Source of the DNA: Clostridiaceae bacterium BRH_c20a
GTDB taxonomy: Bacteria; Bacillota; Peptococcia; Peptococcales; BICA1-8
DNA length: 61,818 nt
Direction: 5' to 3'
Assembly (NCBI GenBank): GCA_000961765.1
Contig: LADT01000067.1
Location: 1-61,818 of the forward strand
Shown here: in pieces, positions 55,256 to 61,818 of the stretch
Numbering within the stretch: the first letter of the stretch is position 1
How the letters are laid out: each line of letters begins with the position of its first letter
Program-made: the position numbers and the translations under genes
The notes under the pieces: model-generated
What the model saw: only the letters and a program-made list of their open reading frames with translations
Databases searched by the model: none
Told to the model about the DNA's origin: nothing

Positions 55256-56287
55256 ATGAGGAAAAATGACTGGAAAATTACACTCACCTATGTGGGAGCA
55301 ATAGTAGGTGCGGGCTTTGCATCAGGTCAAGAGTTGGTCAGATTTTTTGCAGTATTTCAAAGCGACGGACTTTTGGGAACAGTTGTCACGGGTTTATTAT
55401 TTGCAATATTAGGTGCACTAGTTATTGGTTTTGTAAATAGGATGGATAGTAGGAATTATGGACAGCTTGTGGCACAGCTGTTTCCAAGAAAAATAAGTAG
55501 GCTTATGGATTTAGTAATATCCTTTTCTTTATGGCTCGGGTTAGGAGTAATGTTAGCAGGCAGCGCCGCTTTATTAAATACTCAGTATAATCTCCTACCT
55601 ATCTTAGGATTTATAGGAACAGCATTATTGGTATTACTATCTTTACAATTTGGCAGCAAAGGATTATTAAACGCTAATACTTTACTAATCCCATTCTTAA
55701 TAATTTTTGCAGTTGGGGCTAGTTTAGCATTTATTTTAGCACCTAAAGAATGCTTAGAAACTAGTACCGTTTTCCAAACATTGCTTCCTAATTGGTGGAC
55801 CGCTAGTATGCTTTATGTAGGATATAATATGGTTTTAGGGATTGTTGTACTGGCATCTGTAAAGGATAATGGTAACAAGGTAACACCTTGGAGTGGAATA
55901 ATAGGGGGGTTAATTCTAGGGATAATGTCCTTTGTTATGGTAAAGGGGTTACAATTACTACCAGTAAATTTATTAAGAACAGAAATGCCTATGTTGATAT
56001 TAACGGAGAAAATCAACCCGATAATTGGAAGTATTTATGGTATTGGTTTATGGATAGCTTTATTTACAACAGCTTTAGCTAATGCCCATTCTTTAACAAA
56101 TCGAATTGGCAGTTATCTCCACAAACCATACAAGGTAATATTAGGAATTTTGCTGTTATCAACAATTTGCTTTATACCCTGGAGTTTTTCCACTCTGGTA
56201 GGACTAATTTATCCTATGGAGGGATATCTGGCCATACCGATAATTATTGCTCTAATTGCAGCTATTATTAAAAAGAGTTGGAGTTAA
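55256..56287 (+). CDS. YkvI family membrane transporter
   Basis: The 343-residue protein has ten or so membrane helices and the YkvI start TYVGAIVGAGFASGQELVRFF. The glycine-rich break in helix 1 is typical of LeuT-fold sodium-coupled amino-acid carriers. Substrate unknown. SD GAGGAGG, GTG/ATG region at 55256. Confidence 0.85.
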   Translation: MRKNDWKITLTYVGAIVGAGFASGQELVRFFAVFQSDGLLGTVVTGLLFAILGALVIGFVNRMDSRNYGQLVAQLFPRKISRLMDLVISFSLWLGLGVMLAGSAALLNTQYNLLPILGFIGTALLVLLSLQFGSKGLLNANTLLIPFLIIFAVGASLAFILAPKECLETSTVFQTLLPNWWTASMLYVGYNMVLGIVVLASVKDNGNKVTPWSGIIGGLILGIMSFVMVKGLQLLPVNLLRTEMPMLILTEKINPIIGSIYGIGLWIALFTTALANAHSLTNRIGSYLHKPYKVILGILLLSTICFIPWSFSTLVGLIYPMEGYLAIPIIIALIAAIIKKSWS

Positions 56288-56371
56288 TTATTTATGGTAT
56301 ATATTATTTAACGTCATAGTATGGTAAGATTAGTATTATATTAATATATACAAATTATGGGGGAGAATGGC

Positions 56372-56800
56372 TTGAATAAAAAAGGTATTATTATTTTACT
56401 GTTAATAATTCTTGGTATAGTAGGATTTAAGTTTATTCTGCAAAATAAAGCAGCACAGGGAGAGTTAGTACCAGTGGAAAATGCTGAAACGGCATTAAGT
56501 GAAGCCCTAAAAAGCGGTAAACCAACCTTCTTAGAATTTACTTCTGATAGCTGTCCAGCCTGCCGAACAGCAAAACCGTGGATTGAAGAATTTTATCAAA
56601 CATATAATGAAGAGGTTAATTTTATAGTGGCAGATGTAGATAAAGGGGGATTAAGCTTAGCCCATCAATTAGGCGTTAGAGTTGTACCAACTTTTGTTTA
56701 TTACGATAAAACAGGAAATGTTGCAGAGGCCCTTGAAGGATATCCTGCTACAGATTCAAAAAAATTTCTTGAAGATAAAATAAAAGCATTATTAGAATAG
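56372..56800 (+). CDS. Membrane-anchored thioredoxin-like protein
   Basis: The protein has an N-terminal membrane helix (about residues 6-23) and a thioredoxin fold with CPAC in FTSDSCPACRTAKPW and the cis-Pro region VRVVPTFVYYDKTGN. It is probably a thiol oxidoreductase on the outer face. I prefer TTG at 56372, 7 nt after GGGGGAG; an ATG five codons upstream overlaps that SD. Confidence 0.9.
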   Translation: MNKKGIIILLLIILGIVGFKFILQNKAAQGELVPVENAETALSEALKSGKPTFLEFTSDSCPACRTAKPWIEEFYQTYNEEVNFIVADVDKGGLSLAHQLGVRVVPTFVYYDKTGNVAEALEGYPATDSKKFLEDKIKALLE

Positions 56801-56808
56801 GAATAGAG

Positions 56809-56848
56809 AGAGCATGTATAGGCTGACTATGCATGCTCTTCTTTTTTT
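56809..56848 (+). terminator. Terminator after the thioredoxin gene
   Basis: A 12-bp stem AGAGCATGTATA/TATGCATGCTCT (one mismatch as G-U), then CTTTTTTT. Confidence 0.85.
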
Positions 56849-57168
56849 AACCACGGGCCCCTACGGGGCACACGGATGGACACGGTAAAAACTATGGGGC
56901 CGATAAATGAAAGCATTCCGTCTTAAATTAATTGTCAATAGTTGCTGCATCCCTTAAGCTAGACCCTTGAGCAGATGCATCCTGTAAACTTCACTTGCAT
57001 CGGATGCATCCTTATATCTCAACCCAATAGCTAATTCTATTATCGATGGCACGGTAGCACGATCGCACATCAAGAAAGCTAGACATTCATGGTCACACGT
57101 CTTTTCAAGTCAGTCACCAGTCACTAGTCACTTATTTTAATACCTGTGTTATAATATATTAAACGGGG
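56849..57168. other. Repeat-rich intergenic region
   Basis: It holds an AACCACGGGCCCCTACGGGG unit (56849-56885), several GATGCATCC words (56960-57015) and a heptamer-family tail GTCACCAGTCACTAGTCAC (57112-57130). No gene is visible. Confidence 0.6.
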
Positions 57169-57180
57169 GTGAGTGCAAAA

Positions 57181-57918
57181 ATGGGCTTTAATTTCATAGA
57201 TTTTGCTATTATTATTCTTATGCTTTTAGGTGCTCTAAACGGATTTAGACAAGGTTTTATAGGTAGTATTGTTGGCTTTTTAGGTAGCATAGTTGCTCTT
57301 CTTTTATCTGTAAAGTTTTATAAAACCTTTGCAGGACTATTGGATGGGAAATTTGGAATACTATCAGGTATCTATGGATTTTTAGCAGAGCACATGCCTC
57401 TACCCCTTGAAGTGAGTACCGCTCCCCTTAATACAACGGGCATAAATCTTTTAATATTAAAATTAAACAGTATGAACTTACCTGAATTTTTTAAAGGTCA
57501 AGTTACTAATCAGGCTCATGAGTTGCTTCAAAGCGCGTCCCAATTAGGCTTATCTACTATTGGAGAGGTCTTAACATATATTGTTGCTACAACACTTTTG
57601 AACGGCTTTGCTTTGATTTTTTTATGGTTTATACTCACCAACCTGCTCCATTTGGTGGCTAGGATATTATCAAAAAGTTTAGACAATACCTTTTTAGGTG
57701 GTATTAATAGATTTGGAGGGCTAGTTGTAGGGGCGGGGCTCAATGCCTTAGGGCTAATGGTTTTCATCGGGATTTTTACATTGTTTTTGGAAGTAGTTGG
57801 GCAAGCTGATGCTAGCATGCTGGTAGCTATAGGTAAAACGGTAAATCAATCTGTCCTTGTTCCGTATTTTAAACTAGGCTATGGGATTATTTTGAGTAAA
57901 GTAATTAGTCTCATCTAG
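57181..57918 (+). CDS. CvpA family membrane protein
   Basis: The 245-residue protein has four to five membrane helices. Its start (FNFIDFAIIILMLLGALNGFRQGFIGS) is typical of CvpA/colicin V production family proteins, linked to membrane and cell-wall stress. The ATG at 57181 has SD GGGGGTGAG. A REP element starts within the stop codon. Confidence 0.85.
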   Translation: MGFNFIDFAIIILMLLGALNGFRQGFIGSIVGFLGSIVALLLSVKFYKTFAGLLDGKFGILSGIYGFLAEHMPLPLEVSTAPLNTTGINLLILKLNSMNLPEFFKGQVTNQAHELLQSASQLGLSTIGEVLTYIVATTLLNGFALIFLWFILTNLLHLVARILSKSLDNTFLGGINRFGGLVVGAGLNALGLMVFIGIFTLFLEVVGQADASMLVAIGKTVNQSVLVPYFKLGYGIILSKVISLI

Positions 57919-57942
57919 TAGGGGCGCGCACTGCGCGTCCGT
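57918..57942. repeat. GTAGGGGCG REP unit at the cvpA stop
   Basis: TAGGGGCGCGCACTGCGCGTC is a palindromic GC-rich unit beginning at the last bases of cvpA. Confidence 0.65.
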
Positions 57943-58075
57943 GGGCCCGTCTTAAACTTACGGGATATTCAAGTTGTCAGTGGGCGAGTGGGCGAGAAAA
58001 AACTTAACCTTAAATCATTGGTCACTGGACACAGGTCACAGGGTACGGAACCAAAAAACTGCCCTAAAATTATTT

Positions 58076-58145
58076 AGCCACTAGCCACCAGTCACCAGCT
58101 CTAATACAAATATCTATAACCAGACGCCCAATGGGCGCCCCTACA
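58076..58145. repeat. Heptamer-family run and an inverted REP unit
   Basis: GCCACTAGCCACCAGTCACC (58078-58097) is followed by AGACGCCCAATGGGCGCCCC (58122-58141) and TACA. The second unit is the inverted partner of the REP at 57918. Confidence 0.65.
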
Positions 58146-58163
58146 AACAGAGGTGTATAAAAA

Positions 58164-59120
58164 ATGTCTACTCGTTACCGGGTATATTCCAGTCATTTAC
58201 AGGAAAAGTTCGGAGAAAAGGTGTACAAGCTGCCAATAAATTTACCAGGCACCTGTCCTAACCGAGATGGTATGGTGGGGACGGGCGGCTGTATATTTTG
58301 TGATGAGGAAGGTGCCGGCTTTGAGTGCCTGCCAAATTCTCTATCAATAGAGAAACAAATAGAAAAGAATAAAGTCTTCTTTAAAAAGAGGTTTAATGCC
58401 GGGAAATTTATTAGTTATTTTCAGGCATTTACTAATACTTATCTAAGCTTGGAGCAATTCAAGGCAAATATTCTGGCAAGTGTCAAAGATCAGGAAATAA
58501 TCGGCGTATCTATTTCAACCCGTCCTGACTGTATAAATGATTCCTATTTGGATTTTTTAGCGGAATTAAAAGAAGCCAGAGGACTTAATATTAATATAGA
58601 GCTGGGGTTACAGACGGTAAATTATCATACCTTAGAATTTGTTAATAGGGGACATACCTTGGCCGAATTTTTAGATGCTCAGCTGAGGATTAAAAAGAGG
58701 GGTTTTGAAAGTGTAGCCCACATTATCCTTAATCTTCCTGGAGACGAAATGTTGGATGTAATCGAAAATGCAAAGATTATTTCTGCTCTTCAAGTGGATT
58801 ACGTTAAGCTTCATTCACTATATATAGTTAAAGAAACGAAGCTAGGCCAAATGTATGAGGAAGGCTTAATTAAGTTAATATCTTTAGAAGAATATATCGA
58901 ACGGGTTATAACTTTTATGGAGTATTTGGATCCCGCTACAGTTATTCAACGTTTAGTTGGTAAAGGGCCACAAGGAAATTTATATTTTTGCAATTGGAGT
59001 ACTAGTTGGTGGAAAATTAAGCAGCTAATTGAGGAATTTTTAGAAGAAAGGGATACTTACCAAGGGAAAAAATTTACTTATTTAAATGGCAAAGCTTTAA
59101 AGAATAAGAATCTAATTTAA
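58164..59120 (+). CDS. Radical SAM protein, TIGR01212/YhcC family
   Basis: The 318-residue protein has the family motif GTCPNRDGMVGTGGCIFCDEEG, a spaced three-Cys cluster site at about 32-47, and conserved ISTRPDCI and IELGLQT. The reaction is unknown; it is probably a tRNA- or heme-related radical chemistry enzyme. It is followed 14 bp later by a HEAT-repeat gene. Confidence 0.92.
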   Translation: MSTRYRVYSSHLQEKFGEKVYKLPINLPGTCPNRDGMVGTGGCIFCDEEGAGFECLPNSLSIEKQIEKNKVFFKKRFNAGKFISYFQAFTNTYLSLEQFKANILASVKDQEIIGVSISTRPDCINDSYLDFLAELKEARGLNINIELGLQTVNYHTLEFVNRGHTLAEFLDAQLRIKKRGFESVAHIILNLPGDEMLDVIENAKIISALQVDYVKLHSLYIVKETKLGQMYEEGLIKLISLEEYIERVITFMEYLDPATVIQRLVGKGPQGNLYFCNWSTSWWKIKQLIEEFLEERDTYQGKKFTYLNGKALKNKNLI

Positions 59121-59134
59121 AAGTTGGTGATATA

Positions 59135-60040
59135 ATGAAGTTGTCTACTCGAGTTAAAGGGTTTTTGAGAACTGGCAAACTAAATATCTATGACCAACTA
59201 AAAGAAACTCTTTTAGAAGAAGGGCAAGACGACACCATCTTAGATTCCTTAGATAAGCTGTCTTTTGAACAAAAGGAACTGCTGATAAATGACTGTTGGG
59301 TTAAACTATCAAATGATAGGAAAAGGCTTATTGCCTATAATATTTATCTGGATAAATGGACTGGATTAGTTGTGAATTTTGCAGAGTTGCGGGATATAGA
59401 GAAGGTTAAACGGTTAGAAATTCTTGGGTTCATATCATGTAAAGAAGTCGTTGCTTTTTTATTAGAGCAGATGAAAAGTAAAAAGGAAGAAATTAGATTA
59501 ACAGCCTGTGGGGCTTTAAAAAGGCAGGACCCTCAATTTCTTTTGGGCCCTATTTTGCATGCTTTGACTCAGCCTGACCAATGGCTTCCTTCTCGGGTTT
59601 TTGAAATTTTACGTGCAATAGGCCCTGGCTTAGAAGAACAATTATTGCTAATATTTGATTCATCTGAGGAAAGTGCACAGGGGGTAATTATTCAGATATT
59701 AGGGGAAATTGGCAGCAGGTCATGTCTGCCGCTTTTGGAGAAATCTTTAGGGTCTGCTAATAGTGATCTTCGTTTTAGAATAGCTGAAGCTTTGGAAAAA
59801 CTCTGCTTACAAGAAAGCTGGACTCTTTTAGTAAAGCTATTAAAAGATGAACGCTGGCAAACTAGGCTGATGGCCGCAAAAGCTTTTGGGCAGGTAGGTA
59901 AATACGAAACAAGGTCTTTCTTACAAGACAGGAAAAATATAGAACAGGATCCACTAGTTTTGGAATGCATTGATGATGCTTTGGAGTTAATTGAAGAAAA
60001 ATCACTTCAGGTAGTAATAAATTGGGTGAGGGAGGGATAA
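59135..60040 (+). CDS. HEAT-repeat domain protein
   Basis: The 301-residue soluble protein is mainly helical pairs of about 30 residues (RLTACGALKRQDPQFLLGPIL; RVFEILRAIGPGLEEQLL; RFRIAEALEKLCLQESWTLLVKL; RLMAAKAFGQVGKYETRSFL). Such solenoids act as protein scaffolds. Function unknown. It is 6 bp ahead of the MscS-type gene. Confidence 0.8.
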   Translation: MKLSTRVKGFLRTGKLNIYDQLKETLLEEGQDDTILDSLDKLSFEQKELLINDCWVKLSNDRKRLIAYNIYLDKWTGLVVNFAELRDIEKVKRLEILGFISCKEVVAFLLEQMKSKKEEIRLTACGALKRQDPQFLLGPILHALTQPDQWLPSRVFEILRAIGPGLEEQLLLIFDSSEESAQGVIIQILGEIGSRSCLPLLEKSLGSANSDLRFRIAEALEKLCLQESWTLLVKLLKDERWQTRLMAAKAFGQVGKYETRSFLQDRKNIEQDPLVLECIDDALELIEEKSLQVVINWVREG

Positions 60041-60046
60041 AGGCCA

Positions 60047-60931
60047 ATGGATTTTTTACAGGGACTTTTAAATTTCATTGACCCAAAAGATTTGTTTTTA
60101 ATAGGCTATAATATTTTAAAAGCCGCCGGAATATTGATTATTTCCAGGGTGGTCTATAAATTTCTATCTCTATTAATTGATCAGGTTTTTAAAGACAGGT
60201 TTAACCTTAATGAGCACTTAAAGGTAGAACACCGCAGGGTAGAAACCTTAAGTAAATTATTAAAAAGCCTTTTATCCTACATAATGTATTTTATTGCTGT
60301 TATCACTATTCTAGATATCTTTGATGTGCCGGTAGCTTCGGTTTTAGCTGGTGCGGGCATCTTAGGTTTAGCTGTTGGCTTTGGGGCCCAGAATTTGGTT
60401 AAAGATATCATTACCGGCTTCTTTATTATTTTTGAGGACTTATATGCGGTAGGTGAATACATAAAAATAGGTGACAAGTTTGGCATGGTGGAGGAAATTG
60501 GATTAAAAACAACTAAAATTAGGGCATGGACCGGTGAAGTCTTTATGATTCCCAATGGTAGTGTAGATCAGGTAACCAACTACAATAGAGGAAGTATGCG
60601 CTCAGTAGTGGAAGTTGGTATAGCCTATGAGGAAGACATTGATAATGCAATAAGAGTTATTGAAAAGGTCTGTGGTAAGGTAGCAGATGAGATGCAAGAT
60701 ATAATTGATGAAAAACCAAATGTTGTAGGAGTAACGGCGTTGGCCGACTCTAGTGTTAATATCAGGGTCACCGGAACTACTAAAGGTTTAAATCACTGGG
60801 CCTTAGAGAGAAAGTTACGACAGAGGATTAAGGAAGAATTTGATAGAGAAGGGGTAGAAATACCCTACCCACGGAGAGTGGTAATTAATGGGGGAAAGTT
60901 AGATAGTCAAGACGTGCCCAGTGACCTGTGA
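60047..60931 (+). CDS. Small-conductance mechanosensitive channel (MscS family)
   Basis: The 294-residue protein has three N-terminal membrane helices. The pore helix VASVLAGAGILGLAVGFGAQ is followed by NLVKDIITGFFIIFEDLYAVGEYI, and then the beta and alpha-beta cytoplasmic domains. It opens on membrane tension to release solutes. Its last codons (QDVPSDL) read into a GTGACCT heptamer array. Confidence 0.93.
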   Translation: MDFLQGLLNFIDPKDLFLIGYNILKAAGILIISRVVYKFLSLLIDQVFKDRFNLNEHLKVEHRRVETLSKLLKSLLSYIMYFIAVITILDIFDVPVASVLAGAGILGLAVGFGAQNLVKDIITGFFIIFEDLYAVGEYIKIGDKFGMVEEIGLKTTKIRAWTGEVFMIPNGSVDQVTNYNRGSMRSVVEVGIAYEEDIDNAIRVIEKVCGKVADEMQDIIDEKPNVVGVTALADSSVNIRVTGTTKGLNHWALERKLRQRIKEEFDREGVEIPYPRRVVINGGKLDSQDVPSDL

Positions 60932-61060
60932 CCTGTGACCTGTGACCAGAAATTAAGGTTAAGGTTTCGCTCCATTTCATTCCGCTAGGTTAAGGTTGAG
61001 GAATGATTTTTTACACTTAATTAAATCTTAACCTTAGCCTCAACCTCAACCTGTCCCGTT
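60920..61060. repeat. GTGACCT heptamer array and AACCTT/AAGGTT repeats
   Basis: GTGACCT is repeated four times (60921-60948) across the mscS stop. AAGGTTAAGGTTTCG-like words (60953-60993) and their inverse CTTAACCTTAGCCTCAACC (61027-61045) follow and can fold back. Confidence 0.75.
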
Positions 61061-61084
61061 AGGGACCCGAAGGTGGTGTTTTAA

Positions 61085-61282
61085 ATGCCAATCCCTTTTA
61101 ATGTTGGAGATGTAGTTAAAACTAAAAAAGGCCATCCCTGTGGTGGTGATGAGTGGGAGGTTATGCGCACGGGGGCAGACTTTAGGATTAAATGCCTAAA
61201 ATGTGACCATCAAGCCTGGATTAGCCGTCCTAAGTTTGAGAAATCTGTAAAGAAGATAGTTAAAAAAGCAGAACCATTGTAG
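61085..61282 (+). CDS. DUF951 family protein
   Basis: The 65-residue protein starts PFNVGDVVKTKKGHPCGGDEWEVMRTGADFRIKC and has a KCLKCDHQAWISRP knuckle, the DUF951 signature; an SH3-like small protein of unknown role. It usually precedes rpsF, but here a group II intron begins 11 bp after the stop. Confidence 0.92.
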   Translation: MPIPFNVGDVVKTKKGHPCGGDEWEVMRTGADFRIKCLKCDHQAWISRPKFEKSVKKIVKKAEPL

Positions 61283-61293
61283 GGGGCGGTTTC
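61279..61293. repeat. REP half-unit interrupted by the intron
   Basis: GTAGGGGGCGGTTTC is identical to the first 15 bp of the REP at 48261. It includes the stop codon of the DUF951 gene and ends exactly at the intron's first base. Confidence 0.75.
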
Positions 61294-61818
61294 GTGCGCC
61301 ACGAGGCGCACTAATTGAAGTAACTGCGAATGTTACATGGTAAGGAATAGCCAACCGCCATTACCTAGCCTTGGAGCCAAAAGAGTAATCTTAGGTTTAA
61401 GCGTAGGCAAGGGAGATAGCGAGCCGTAAGCGAAAGCTGAAGGGATTGAGCCCCGTAAGCCCGATGAGAAGGTCGATGTGTTGGAACCAGCAGCAGACAA
61501 AATCTGATTATGCGTTAAAGGCAAGTGTAATCAGGCTTCTCCGGGGTCGGAGACCATGGCGAGCTAGATAGTGTCAATTAGTGTGAACGTGGGAGACCCT
61601 AGCGCCCCTCTCGGCGAGAGTATGTCGATGCAAGTCTAAACAACAAGCGAGACAAAAGGGTTAAAGCTAGGGAGTCGGATTACGGCATAGTACCGAGGAA
61701 ACGGAGTAATGTCCGCAGAGGGAAGGCTGTAACATAACAACAACTTGGCAAAGGAAACAATTGCCACACTAGAGGTGGAAAACAAGTGGAAACGAGATTT
61801 GCAAAGATAGCTGAAATA
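61294..61818 (+). mobile_element. Group II intron, 5' part
   Basis: The element starts GTGCGCC, the group II intron 5' consensus, and continues with non-coding DNA rich in paired GC blocks (GTGCGCC...GGCGCAC, GAGCCGTAAGCGAAAGC, GTCGGAGACC, CGCCCCTCTCGGCGAG). It then reaches an RBS and the start of an ORF typical of an intron-encoded reverse transcriptase. Domains V and VI and the 3' end lie beyond the window. Confidence 0.8.
61786..61818 (+). CDS. Start of the intron-encoded reverse transcriptase/maturase (partial)
   Basis: A GTG at 61786, 8 nt after GAGGTGG, opens METRFAKIAEI up to the window end. Group II intron maturases often begin this way, after about 500-600 nt of ribozyme. Too little is visible for a domain call. 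Confidence 0.5.
   Translation, partial: METRFAKIAEI

Noticed and set aside
61333-61524. Minus-strand 63-codon frame in the group II intron
   Set aside because: It lies in ribozyme sequence, has no RBS and resembles nothing.

Overview
This window is the replication-origin region of an anaerobic, endospore-forming low-GC Firmicute, most likely a member of the Clostridia. Spore genes show this (the end of spoIIP, a GerA-type germinant receptor operon, yyaC), as do a thermophile/acetogen-style NuoE/NuoF diaphorase pair, acetate kinase and the order dnaA-dnaN-recF-remB-gyrB-gyrA. I cannot name the genus. The bipartite oriC lies at about 33.4-35.2 kb, either side of dnaA. Genes to its left run mostly on the minus strand and genes to its right on the plus strand, so nearly everything is on the leading strand. 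The main exceptions are spoIIP, an integrative-element remnant and yyaC. The core around oriC is visibly more AT-rich than the first 13 kb.

Left arm (1-13.4 kb): spoIIP end, a two-LysM protein, and a P2A-type cation ATPase behind a yybP-ykoY (Mn2+) riboswitch. Next comes a long minus-strand array: a tandem DUF3231 protein, a three-gene acyl-CoA-dehydratase-activase-like cassette (BadF ATPase, DUF2229, HGD-D-like), GerA, GerC, a small membrane protein, GerB and a GAF/HD-GYP c-di-GMP phosphodiesterase. Divergent from this array, a c-di-GMP-I riboswitch precedes a region-2-like small protein and a region-4 sigma protein (SigO/RsoA-like). From 14.7 to 17.5 kb is the integrase end of a Tn1549/Tn916-like element (leader ORF, sigma-like factor, excisionase, integrase) against a tRNA-Ser gene.

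Middle (17.5-35 kb): five tRNAs (three Ser, two Arg), a broken tRNA-Ser half, and tadA next to its expected substrate tRNA-Arg(ACG). A serine T-box precedes an aminotransferase, serA and then serS. A PdxT-like protein that has lost its catalytic Cys follows, then ackA, gyrA, gyrB, remB, recF, dnaN and dnaA. The pdxT-serS-tRNA-Ser-tadA neighbourhood resembles Bacillus subtilis, but pdxS is missing.

Right arm (35-61.8 kb): rpmH, rnpA, yidD, yidC, jag, mnmE, mnmG, rsmG, noc, parA and parB, with two parS sites and two Noc-binding sites. A 1.2-kb non-coding gap precedes nuoE and nuoF. Then come DUF554, a D-amino-acid PLP enzyme, DUF4446, an M23 peptidase with bactofilin, a lipid kinase, UPF0180, CBS-ACT, yyaC, YkvI, a membrane thioredoxin, CvpA, a YhcC-type radical SAM protein, a HEAT-repeat protein, MscS and DUF951. 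A group II intron starts at 61294, inside a palindromic GC-rich repeat, and runs off the window.

Intergenic DNA carries two families of dispersed small repeats: runs of a GTGACTG-like heptamer, and palindromic GTAGGGGCG-type REP elements. The signals most worth following are the germination/activase/HD-GYP array, the c-di-GMP-controlled split sigma pair with its duplicated leader, the Mn2+ riboswitch with a readable switching mechanism, the Cys-less PdxT, and the intron-in-REP insertion.
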